A stretch of DNA of 64,000 nt from positions 10,361,985-10,425,984 of the forward strand of contig NC_049902.1 of NCBI RefSeq assembly GCF_001411555.2, given 5' to 3'. The notes beneath the pieces are model-generated. The model made no database searches and was not told the DNA's origin. It saw only the letters and a program-made list of their open reading frames with translations. The position numbers and the translations under genes are program-made. Of this stretch, positions 11,371 to 22,000 are shown in pieces. Position 1 is the first letter of the stretch. Each line of letters begins with the position of its first letter. Source of the DNA: Juglans regia. Lineage: Eukaryota; Streptophyta; Magnoliopsida; Fagales; Juglandaceae.

Positions 11371-12130
11371 GGGTGGAGGTGTCTTCTTTCCATACTCTGC
11401 TTGATTTGTTTTTCTCCCCTTTGAAAGATGAAGAATTAGTTGAGGTTGCAGTAACCTCTTACCTAATTTGGAAGAGGAGGAATTGTTTTGTGTTTAATGG
11501 GAAGTTAACTCTCCTAAAGAGATGGCTATTCAGTCTAGACACATAGTAGAGGAATTTTCAGCTGCAAGACAAGAGTCTGACACCAGATCAGTTGCTATTG
11601 CATAATCAGATCAAGCTTGGGAATGTCCTCCTCTTCATACTCTTAAGCTCAATTGGGATGTTGCCATTGATAGTGTCAACTGTTTGGTAGGAATAAGGGT
11701 GATTGTAAGAGACCATGAGGGTCATGTGGTTGCTACTCTTAGGTCCTCAAGGGTGTCCTTTCTAGATGTAAAGTTGGGTGAATGTTTGGCATTGCTCAAA
11801 GCTATTCTGCTGTGTAAGGAGCTTGGGCTGCAACAGATTATATTGGAGGGTGATGTACTTTCAATTGTAAATGATACTAAAAGCAATGTGGAAAAGTTGT
11901 CGACTGAAGGTTTGATTATCAAAGATATGAAGGATCTGTTGCAAGGTATGCAGAGTTGGTCTATCAGATATGTTCCTAGGAAGTCAAACAATGTAGCTCA
12001 TGTTTTAGCCAAAGATGCTTTACTCCTTTCAAATGAGTGTATTGATTTGGCGGTAGTACCTCCTTGCATCTATTCTTTAGTTGTTTGATCATTAATAAGA
12101 TCAGGTTTTCCTCAAAAAAAAAAAAAAAAC
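11371..12130 (+). pseudogene. LINE 3' end with RNase H-like domain
   Basis: The frames read DEELVEVAVTSYLIWKRRN (about 11430-11490), then after a frameshift an RNase H fold: LKLNWDVA, VGIRVIVRDHEGHVVATLRS, ILEGDVLSIVND, YVPRKSNNVAHVLAKDAL (11640-12040). The frame 11684-12088 is open, so this domain is well kept. A poly-A tract (12114-12129) closes the element on the plus strand. The 5' side abuts the copia LTR. RNase H at the C-terminus is typical of plant L1-type LINEs. Confidence 0.75.
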
Positions 12131-12607
12131 ATATATTTCTTTTCTATTTTTAATTAATGGTGGTTGCAATGACTAGACTCTGATGACTAGTCGCCAAATT
12201 CTGGCCAACTTCGGCGAACTCCATGGGTAATGTCTGTAATAGTGACTACAAAAGCTCTTAAAAATTAATCAGCATTACGGTTTCGAAGAGCTTATCATTC
12301 ATATTTTAGGATTTTATATTTTTCTCTTAAAGAATCTTAATTTTGTATGGTTTACCATAGAATTGGTGGAATCAATACGTGCGAGTAAAGAGTGCAAAAA
12401 TCACTTTTACACTCCATCCTAATTCCTAATCAAAGATGTACCCATAAAAAATTATATTCATGGTTCTTTTATATGAAATCAAATTATTTACAAATTAATA
12501 AATTAAAATAATAAAAAGATGATAATTGGAGGAATAATCAATAAAATTTTATAGATTTATTTTCTGGAAGAAAAAAACTGCAAGGACGGGATAAATGATA
12601 CACAATT
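12131..12607. other. Intergenic sequence, no gene
   Basis: AT-rich, no coding signal. A 25-30 bp stretch around attaatcagcattacgg and catattttaggattttat (12270-12320) faintly resembles 35205-35255 downstream of MTP copy 2. Confidence 0.5.
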
Positions 12608-12791
12608 AGTTTCGGATACAGAAATGGTCTCATCTCATCTCATCATTACAATTTTCTCAAATTCTCACAAAAAATATAATAAATAATTTATTTTTTTTAA
12701 ATCTCAAAATAATAATAATGTTAAAAATAATATTTTATTTAACTTTTAAATTTTATCTAAAATCTTCTCAACTTTTTCTAGTATCTAAACA
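12608..12791. mobile_element. MITE of the GAGATGAGATG family
   Basis: The left end is gtttcggatacagaaatgg followed by tctcatctcatctcat. The right end, ctagtatctaaac, is its degenerate inverse (GTTTAGATACTAG). The AT-rich core carries aataataatgttaaaaataa, shared with the copy at 7034-7258. Confidence 0.6.
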
Positions 12792-12880
12792 TGGCTGGGC
12801 TTCTAGAAGAAAGCTAGCTGTGCCACTCAAGATTCCTGTGCAAAAGCAAAATACTTGAGACAAAAAGTGAGTCTTACTTA

Positions 12881-15840
12881 AGAGCATTCTCATCCGCTTC
12901 CCTAAATTTTTTCCTAAATTTTAGTTAAAAATGACTCCCTATAATTTTATCCTAAATTTTACTCATATTCAAAAAACATTCTACATCTCATTCCCTATCA
13001 TTTCTCTATTCTATTAAAATAATATTCTTCTATTCTTTTTTTATTACTTTTTTCTCTCACTTCCATTTCCATTCTTAACCACTAACTCTTTTGTCTTATT
13101 CTCTTCTTTTCAAATATCACATTTTATAAATACTTATACGATTTTTTTTTCTCAGATACAATATTATTTCTCAATTTAACATCAGTATTAAAAATAATAA
13201 TTTTTTTTAATATATGTATTTTCCAACGCGATGATATTTTTTAATATGATTTTGTCCGTATATACTTGAGTAATATTTGATTTGCATTTGTCTAACGATA
13301 ACATTTTTTTCATTTTCATATAACGGTAATATTTTTTTCAGTTTCTCTAACGGTAATACCTACCCGCGTATTAATGATAAATTTTTTTACAAAATAGTAC
13401 AACGGTAACATTTTGAATTCTTACCTCCAATAGTAACTTTTTTTATCTTTTCTTCAATGGTAATATTTTATGTCTTATATGTAACGGTAACCCTCCTTAG
13501 CATGTCTACAAGAACCAGTTGCTACTATTTATTTGCCATCCGGGTTACCATGTCATGGAGGTGTGTGCCAAAGTGTTACTTCACCATTTTCAAATCTTCT
13601 CATAATCACAGTCGAGGGGTTAAGACAACTCAAATCCAAACAAGTAAAAAATTTGCAAAATGCTAGAATTAAGAGCATTCTCATCGGCTTTCCTAAGCAG
13701 TTGTGTGTTTTAAATGTGGCTTAGAATGGTATATAGAATTGACATCGTGTGTGAGACATGAGCTCAAATAAGATAATGACTGCAAATCACCAAAACCCTG
13801 GTTGCCTTTTGCAAAAACGATCACAAAATAGTTGGTGGCCATCTAGATTTGGATTACCCTGCCATATCGATGGAGCTCCATTAAAAACACTTGTCTCATA
13901 GCCCCCTCCTATAGAGTCCTACATCCTATCATCATAACCTTACACTAGACATATAACACCGAAGAATAGGTCTAAATCAGCATTAAACAGTAAATGAATG
14001 CATACAAAGATATTGGGTAGAATTCAATATAACAACAACTTATTTAGTCCAAACTAGGTGATTGACACCAACAACAAGTCAGTCCATGGTAACAAGACAA
14101 GAGATACCACCACTAAATATGCCAATGATAATTAATAATTAGTAACGATAATTAAGGATACCAGAAAAAGTGATGCACAAACTGATAATAGTCCATGCCC
14201 AAAGAAGTAAGTCCAGCTCACAAATGTCATGATAATTAATAATTATGCACAAACTGAATAGTTGCAAAACAAACCATGAATACTCAAACACATTATAATT
14301 TATTTGAAACATTTCCAATATTGATCAAAAGAAAATTAATTGACTAAGCCAATAAAAAAACCATCTTTCTAATTCCACTCGGAAGATTTAAATAAGTAGA
14401 ATTAGAATCATTCAATTAGTTTAGTAAGAAGGCTATGTATAGGTTAATATGGGTTGATAAATGTCTCAGATCACCAAGGACAAATGGGAAGTCCAAACTC
14501 AGCACATTTTTTGTCAAAAAACAAAGAACCTAGAGTTGGTTTTCGAAATTGTTCATTAGTAACTCAAGAACAAACAATTTCCTCAAACATCACCTCTCAG
14601 AAAAATGTCTCAAACCACTAAATCCAATATGGGATTCCTTAAGCCAACATAGAAAGAACAAAGCATGAATAATAAAATGTCCAAAAATCCATTAACATGG
14701 TTTGACATTGCTCAAGGCAGCTCAAGAACAAATGGGAAGTCCAAACTCAGCATAGGTCCACACACAAACTGAATACTAAGAGTTGTTTTTCGAAATTGCA
14801 TATTAATAGCTCAAGAACAAAAAATTTCCTCAAACATCATCTCTAAGAAAATCGTCTCAAACCACCAAATCAAACATGAGATTCCTTAAGCCAATATAGA
14901 AAGAACAAAGCATGAATAACAAAATGCCCAAAAATCCATTAACATGGTTTGAAATTAATCACGGTAGCTCAAGAACAAACAAGAAGTCCAAACTCAACAC
15001 AGGTCCAAAGACAAAGAATTAAGCCCTTGTTCGAAATTGCTCACACCAGTTCAAGAACAAACAATTTTCTCAAACATCACCTAGAAGAAAAATGTCTCAG
15101 ACCACCATATCAAATATGAGATTCCTTAAGCCAACGTAGAAACCCTAGAGCAGTGAATTAAAAAATGCCCAAACAACAAACAAATAAATCAATGCCAACC
15201 ACACTGATGAAAAAGAAAAGCAGATCGAGATGCATAACTCCAAGAAGTCAAAAAGGTAACACAAAGCATCAAATACAATCAATTTTGAGGACAAATCCAA
15301 TCGAAATGCCAAACCCAGAAAAGCACTGTCGTAAGGAATCCAGGATCGCAAACATATTTCAGTGGCCAAAGTTAGATCCAAAGGTAAGGAAAAATTATAT
15401 TGCCCACAACATGCATCAGATTCAGACATGGGAGAGAGATTTTGTGTAAAATCGCGCGCTGGAGAGAATAGAGTCCAGCCATGGGTGGGGGGCTTCAGAT
15501 CCTAAAATCGTGTGAGAGATGAGTACAATTTACATATACTTGGGCCGATGAAGAGAAACCACCGTCATTAATGGTGGCAACAGGTGCGACAGAGGGCAAC
15601 GTCGAAGAGGGTAACTGAAAGTGAAGAGAGAGGAACACGCAGGACTAACAACCCAAAATGGATGAGAGAAAGAGTTGGAGATGTACAATCATTCCCCATA
15701 TTTGAGGAACGACTATAGCTCCCCTAAAATCAAAGCGTAAAATAGGAAATGGGATGGGAATGAATTTTTCATCCCATCCCTAAATTTTCTCTCAAAATTT
15801 AGCTACAACAATATTTTAGTCCACCGGATGGAAATGCTCT
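12881..15840. mobile_element. DNA-transposon-like element with AGAGCATT inverted ends
   Basis: The left end agagcattctcatccg (12881-12896) matches the inverse of the right end, agagcatttccatccg (15840-15825), at 14 of 16 bases. A further copy of the left end lies at 13672 (agagcattctcatcggc), so this may be a smaller element (13672-15840) beside or inside another. No transposase-like frame is seen. The interior holds a 248-bp tandem repeat and, near 15140-15660, gene-like non-AT-rich sequence. No convincing target duplication. Confidence 0.5.
14462..15140. repeat. Tandem repeat, period about 248 bp, 2.7 copies
   Basis: The phrase aagtccaaactca recurs at 14489, 14737 and 14984. The phrase ctcaaacatca recurs at about 14583, 14831 and 15073, and gattccttaagccaa closes each unit. 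Units differ by scattered substitutions. The third unit is shorter and runs into a different sequence at about 15140. Confidence 0.8.
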
Positions 15841-16078
15841 AGCATAGCTTTTCTGCCCCATCTCTCTATATATCTATCTATAAAACTTTCATTGGAATTC
15901 TTTCCAAAAAAAAAAAAAAACTTTCATTGGAATCTATGCTTTAATGTCTATGCCATGATAGATATATGGGATTCCCTCAACAACAATACCATGGAAATCA
16001 CCACAAAGTTTCCGAGGAGTGCGCATGCAACAACACCAATCTGCCTTCTCCGCAATTTACCAAACTTTTACTCTTAAT

Positions 16079-16440
16079 ACCTCGTTTGGTAACAAATTTA
16101 TAAATAATAGTGATTTAATTTATAATTAATAGTAAAATGATTTGAATTAAAATGTTTTATAAGATTTTAAGAAAGAATAGAAAAAAAATTGAATAAAAAT
16201 ATTATGAAGTTAAAATATTATTAGAGTATAATTTTTTAATATAATTTTTTTGAAGGTAATTTTTTTTTTTTTTTGAAAGTTTGAAAAGGTTGTAATGATT
16301 AATAAATGACTAGATGAAAAATTTTAAATATTTAATAGTTAAAATTGAAAAGCGTTAGTCTTTAAATGGTATTTAAATGTTGAAATAAAATGAGATTGGA
16401 TGAGATGAGTTAAGATCATTTATGAAATTAAACAGGGCCT
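16079..16440. mobile_element. MITE, AT-rich, ends cctcgtttggtaac / aaattaaacagggcc
   Basis: The left end cctcgtttggtaacaaat and the inverse of the right end (ggccctgtttaattt) are imperfect inverted repeats. The interior shares tgagattggatgagatgag and gaaaaaaaattgaataaaaa with the other family copies. The ends resemble PIF/Tourist-type termini, but the class is uncertain. Confidence 0.5.
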
Positions 16441-16488
16441 TACCGTCTGCCTCCGTGCTTATATATTTCTACCATCCTTTTCCCAATT

Positions 16489-16807
16489 AATTTGTGAAGT
16501 TGTAACCACTAAGGTGGTAGCCCAGTTGGTATGAACTGATATTTCATGGTTTCGAGATTGGGAGTTTAAGTTGGGACATAAGTTGAAACCGCTTGTGGTA
16601 GTAAAACCTGATCTTTGGGTCATGAGATCGGCTTTGGACCAGCTGGATACTTTGGTGGTACTTGAGGAAGTATGTACGTAGTAGCTATGGCTCAAATTGA
16701 TTCTGCAGTGGGGATGAGCACCTATTGTCACACCCAGGAAGGATTGCTACGCTGATCGTCCCTGTCTACCCTTTTGCTTAGGAAAAAAAAAATTTGTGAA
16801 GTTGTAA
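16489..16807 (+). mobile_element. tRNA-derived SINE with 17-bp target-site duplication
   Basis: The direct repeat aatttgtgaagttgtaa occurs at 16489-16505 and 16791-16807. Between them a 285-bp body begins with a tRNA-like A box (ggtagcccagttggt) and a B-box-like ggtttcgagatt about 30 bases later. It ends in gaaaaaaaa. These are the marks of a Pol III-derived SINE copied by LINE machinery. No open frame is expected; the 90-residue minus-strand frame here is chance. Confidence 0.85.
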
Positions 16808-19800
16808 ATAGATAATTATAATATGTGGATTTTACAGTGTTAATTAATATTCTTCACAATCGAATAACTTCAAATAATCACACAGTAGATTTCACATATA
16901 TATTAATGTGTACATCTCTTACAGCGCCTTGTCATCAGAACAAAACTTTATTTCACTAATTAATATAAAGCAAATTCAGCGATTGAATCCTTTTATAAAC
17001 TAGCCAGTACTAAATAATGTTTTGTTGGGTGAGAAATTCAATGATTAGGCATCCCACGATACCATCTTCGATCTCCTTTTTTATGGTGGGGTGGTTGGGA
17101 TTAGGTACCTTCATTTAAACATGATAATTATGTCTTAAATCTTGAGTACTGTATTCGAACATTAATCCTCGTATACTAATATATTGTCGATACCATCCAA
17201 TATATTATTATGATATATCCCAAATGGTGATTACTGACATCAACTGCATGCATTATATGTCTTGGGTTTAACACCCATGATATGTCCCAAAACCTCAAAG
17301 GCCACTCAATCCGGTCCCACCTTATATCTAATTAACTTTGTAGACATCATATATAGAAAAACTCAATCTAAGTATAAATTTAAAGAAATGTTTTAGTCAT
17401 AAAGAGATCTTATAAAAATTAATTCATAAATTAACTTGAATTGATGTGGTACATTAGATTATAAAACTACTTTTATTATAAAGTAAATCTAACGTATCAT
17501 ATGAAACTACGTCACTTTGTGGATTTACCTTTGTGTAATTTTTTTGTAGCTGTAACATTTCTCATAAATTTATATCTGAAGATGAGTTTTGTTTTGTCCC
17601 AATCCCAAAATACTAATTAATAACTTATATTTCCTAAATAATACAGGATCAAGTTATTTATCGTTGGTATTAAACTCAATTTGGTTGACCAAGAAGTGGT
17701 TTTGCTATCAATTGATGTAATCATGAGGTCTCAAAAGAAGTCCAAACCATGGAGGCCTATATTCTAATATGAATCATATATAATTATAACTAGAATTCTT
17801 GAAATTATTGTAAATCATGGGAATTTTTCCATTCCAAACAATATATGATTTCAACCAAGTAACATGACATCCTGCTTTTCTTTGTTATGACACTGTTTGT
17901 ATTTGCTCATTAGTAAATATCCATACTTCTGATGGTTGAGTTTCCTGTATTATCTCTAATTTTTTTACCTTATTTTTTAGAAAACTTGGTTTTATTTTTT
18001 GTTGAACTTTTGTTTGTCTTTTGGCAATATATTCTTGAACTATACAAAGTATACTTGTTTATTATGGCAATGCCTTCCGCTTTCCTTTTTAGCAGATGTG
18101 CTCCCTCCCTCATCCTCTCTTTCTCAGCTTCCTCCCAGTGCAGTTGCATCTATTATTCTTCAACAAGCTGTGGTTTACTCTCATATTTCTTTCTAATAGT
18201 ATCTACATCTGGGATGCTTTCTGATAGTTTCTATAGCTATTTCTTAATGAGAGTGATATGATGGAGTCATGACTATTTGGAGTTTTTTGGCAGGTCTTTT
18301 CTGCTTGTTTTGATTTGATGTTTTCTTCTAGTATGAGTTGATGTTAGATGCTTTCATTCTTTTAAGCTACTGAATGTTCTTTTAATATGGAGTTGACTTA
18401 GGTGCTGTCGTCGTACTTTAAAATTCTGCAGCTAGTATTTTTAACATTTATAATTCACATTTGGTTCTATAGTTCATACCGATTACCGATTAAGGCCTCT
18501 TGCATATAGTCACTAAGAACCAAATGACTTTTCACTTGGTTCCTAGCGCTCCCATTAAAGAATAATGCCTCACTCACTAGTATAATCACATCTGACAAAC
18601 AGAGATGATGCAGATCAAGAACTTCCACACAATTTTTACAAATTTTTTTTTATATCTTACAATGCATTTGAGGATACATATACAGGGATCCTGATAATCA
18701 ATTAGCACCAAATACAACCTATACATTGATGGCCATCAAATGTTAGATGCAATGATATTGACCATTGCTGCAAGGAATGTTGGGAAAGTGTATGACAAGC
18801 CTGCCTTGCACATGTTCAGAGTCAAACCTGGTGTGTACTTTTACTTTTGATTGTTGGACTTTACTGAAAGCACTGCAATAGGAAGATGCTAGGATTAAGT
18901 TTTTGAGACTCCTTTCTGAAAGCACCGCACTGGAAGCCTGAATTTTTGGCTTATAAAAACAGGGGCTGCTTTAGGTGCTGGTTTTGCTTCTCTATCTTTG
19001 AAAGAAATCAGAGTGTGCTTGAATTTTGTTATCAGAAGGGAGTATTTTACTTTAGAATCAGCTTAAAGTAAATAATTTTTCCTTAAGAGTGAGCCAATGC
19101 TTGTAGAAGTTGTTGGTAATGTGACTATTTTGCAGTCTACTTTCATTAGTCGGGACTTAAAACTTTTTTCACTGATAGATGATGCAGTTTGAGTGAAGGC
19201 CTTGTGGTACATTCCTATGGAATATGAAAATATCAATACCATTGTTGTGACCCCTGGAGAGCTGCCCATTTCACATTGTACTAACCAAGACCCCAAGTCT
19301 TCAACCTTTTACTGGGTCATCGTCTTTTCCAGGCATGTGCCTTCAATTTCATACTTGTCTTATTAGAATGCCTTTAATTATCTGCACACTAAACATTCTT
19401 CTTACTCTTATCATGTTGCTGTGTTGAAGCAATGAGAGAGATTAATTACAATATCATATGTGGAGTAATCATCCATTAAATTCCAATGCTATTTGCTGTT
19501 ATGGGAAATAATGGTGTATACTGATGCATTTTATATACAATTGGATAATTTGATGTTTGCATGTCTATGGCAGTGGTATTAAATGGATCAGATGGTTGCA
19601 ATGGTATTAAATGGAGTTCCACCCACCCTTGCCAGCTTGTGGTCGATTTATAGTTGCCTATCATCTGTCTACTTAATAGAGGTATTGTTATTTGACTCTA
19701 TGAGGGGTGCAAAAATCTGTTAGGCTATGACGTGATGGAAAAACTTGATATATGTGAATCTTCAAAAATTTAGATGAATGAATGAATGTCCTTTATTAAA

Positions 19801-20040
19801 TTGGAAGGTACCAAAGATGATTGCACATAATTGTTTTGGTGTGGATCCTACATGCATGCTCATAATAGTAGATAAGTTATCAAATTCAGAATGAATGAAT
19901 GTCCTTGGTGACACTTGCTATTGATTTTTAGATCATTTGTAAATCTGGTTTTGTGCTTCCCACTTGTGCAATTGCTTTTTTGAGCAACAACATATAAGTT
20001 GGATGTGTAATACAATTTTTTTTTTTTTTATGTATTCTAT
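16808..20040. other. Long stretch without a recognisable gene
   Basis: No conserved domain is recognised. Frames at 17932-18261 and 18743-18925 are short and unfamiliar. A patch at 19095-19330 reads on the plus strand as EPMLVEVVGNVTILQS, a stop, then LWYIPMEYENINTIVVTPGE and could be a decayed exon, but I cannot name it. A T-run sits at 20012-20030. Confidence 0.5.
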
Positions 20041-20049
20041 TTTTGTGCT

Positions 20050-20440
20050 TTTTTTTTTTTGGAAAACATTCGCCGGAAATCATCTTTTTCGACGAGAATT
20101 ACCTGCTGGAAATATATAATGGCGGCGAGAATTTAAAATGCTGGAAAAATATCGAGATAATTGCGGTGATTTTACAACCTTTTGTGACGATATATATTGC
20201 CGCAATTGGCTTTTCTCAATTTAATGGTAAATGGAAAGGCTTTTTATGTCGATTTTTGGGACAGCTGCGATGCACAAAAATCACCGAAAATAGTAGTTTT
20301 TTGCGACGATTTTTGCCTATCACTAAAATTGATCAAAACAGACACTTTAAGTTAGTTGAAGATGCAGCGAATTAAAAATCGTCAAAAATGTTCAAATGCA
20401 ACGATTAATAGAGGTATTTGTTATGATTTTGAGCGATGAA
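20050..20440. repeat. Block rich in cgacgat / gccg motifs, possibly a transposon subterminal region
   Basis: Short GC-containing motifs (ttgcgacgatttttgcc, ttgccgcaattgg, aatggcggcgag) recur in both orientations within otherwise AT-rich DNA. This is how CACTA subterminal regions look in plants. No end matching the CACTA at 20575 is seen on the left, so the assignment is tentative. Confidence 0.35.
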
Positions 20441-20574
20441 AAAGACCTAATTTCTTGTATAATTAGCTTGCCAACGCAACGAAGAGGGCTCTCTCCTTGG
20501 TTCCCCTCTTCTTAGGCACGTACATAGTATCCCATTATTGCATAATTTTATTGATAAAGGGTTGCTCAGGCACC

Positions 20575-21055
20575 CACTACAAAAGAAACAAGGATTGCCG
20601 GCATTCGATAAATGCTAGCACTTGTCCAAAAAACCGCTGCTAAATGATTAGCGGCGATTTTTTGCCCGCGTAATCATCTATCGGTACTGGATGGTCGTTA
20701 TTTTCACATACGTCAAACACCGGTACTTGATAATCTCATTAGCGGCATTTGTATACAATTTAGCTGCCTTTCTTAAAACGCCGTTAGCTTTTTCAATTTA
20801 ACGGCATTTATCAAAACACCGCCATTAATTCATTGCCATCTCATTGCATACAATAGCAGCATTACAATAAACGTCGTTGCTAGTTTGTTGCCGACGCATC
20901 ATATAAATTGACGGCATTTTTTTAAATGGCACTAATAGTACGTTGGCGACACATTGAATAAATTAACCGTATTTATCTAAATGCCGCCACGAGCACGTTG
21001 CCACCGCATTGCATAAATTTAACGGTATAACGTAAACGCCACCAATAGTTCTTCG
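20575..21055. mobile_element. CACTA-type (En/Spm) transposon terminus with subterminal repeats
   Basis: The sequence begins cactacaaaagaaacaagg, the typical CACTA end. It is followed by a dense array of short variants of aacgccgttagc, ttaacggcattt and gcggcattt in both orientations up to about 21040. Such arrays bind the transposase in this superfamily. The opposite terminus and any transposase gene are not visible, so this is a truncated or non-autonomous copy. Confidence 0.65.
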
Positions 21056-21600
21056 ACTTGTATATCTTTCATATGCATCTCATCTTCAACAGATATCAAT
21101 ATATTTTTCGATAGTGTGAATAATATCAATATATTGTTTGGTTACATAAATAAGATGAGATAAGATGAAAAATATGTAAAAAGTAGTGAGATAGTTTATG
21201 AATAGTAGTGAAATAGTTTGACTTAAGATGTTTTATGGAATTTTAAAAAATAAAAGAGAAAAAGTTGAATAAAAATATTATAATAAAGTTAAAATATTGT
21301 TATAATATAATTTTTATTTTGAAATTTGAAAAAGTTAAATTGTATTTTGTGTTTTGTTTGAAAGTTTAGAAAAGTTCTAATGATTAGATAATAATTAGAT
21401 GAAAAAGTTAAAAATTTGAAATTAAAAAGTGTTTGTGTTTAAATGATGTTTGGATATTGAGATGAGATGAAATGAGATGAGATGAGATGGTCTATAAAAT
21501 CAATTTCCGACCACCATGGCTAGCTAAGTACTTTTCGCGTGCTAATATATATATATATATATATATAGTGAAACAAAAAATACAATATAAAATTGATTCA
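21055..21600. other. Block paralogous to 42510-42770, split by a MITE
   Basis: The left part (tatctttcatatgcatctca then tcttcaacagatatca, 21060-21100) and the right part (atttccgaccaccatg, 21503-21518, and cgcgtgctaatata) match 42525-42560 and 42687-42735. A MITE at about 21135-21498 (tgtttggttacataaataag to gagatgagatggtctata) interrupts this copy only. The order relative to the MTP genes is not collinear. Confidence 0.55.
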
Positions 21601-21609
21601 CGTGATTTT

Positions 21610-22000
21610 TTTAAACATAAATTATCACTAAAGGGTGCTTAACTATATGAGTTGAGAATTTTGTAATTAATAGTAATATGGTTTGTAAATAGTAGTATTC
21701 AAATAGTTTGAGTTAAGTACTTGTTGGGTTTTAGAAAATGAAAGAGAAAAAATTGAATAAAAAAATTATAAAGTTAAAATATTATTAAAATATAACTTTT
21801 TAATATTATTTTAATTTTGGATTTGAAAAAATTGAATTATTTTTTTGTATTTTGTTTGCAAGTTTGAAAAAGTTGCAACGATTAGTTTTGAAAAGTTACA
21901 ATTATTAGTTTGAAAGTCATGTTTGTGTTTGAGTAATGTTTGTGAAAGAAATGATATGAGATGAAATGAGATGAAAATTATTTTCAAAACAATCCAACCC
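21610..22000. mobile_element. MITE of the GAGATGAGATG family
   Basis: An AT-rich block with attgaataaaaaaattataaa and gagatgaaatgagatgaaa motifs, close in content to the copies at 16079 and 21135. The ends are not sharply defined. Confidence 0.45.

Noticed and set aside
14462..15140. Regularly spaced repeats as a CRISPR array
   Set aside because: Units are 248 bp, contiguous and diverged in a plant nuclear context; there are no short repeats with unique spacers.
16500..16570. tRNA gene
   Set aside because: A and B boxes are present but the sequence cannot form a cloverleaf with acceptor stem; the 17-bp duplication and A-tail show a SINE.
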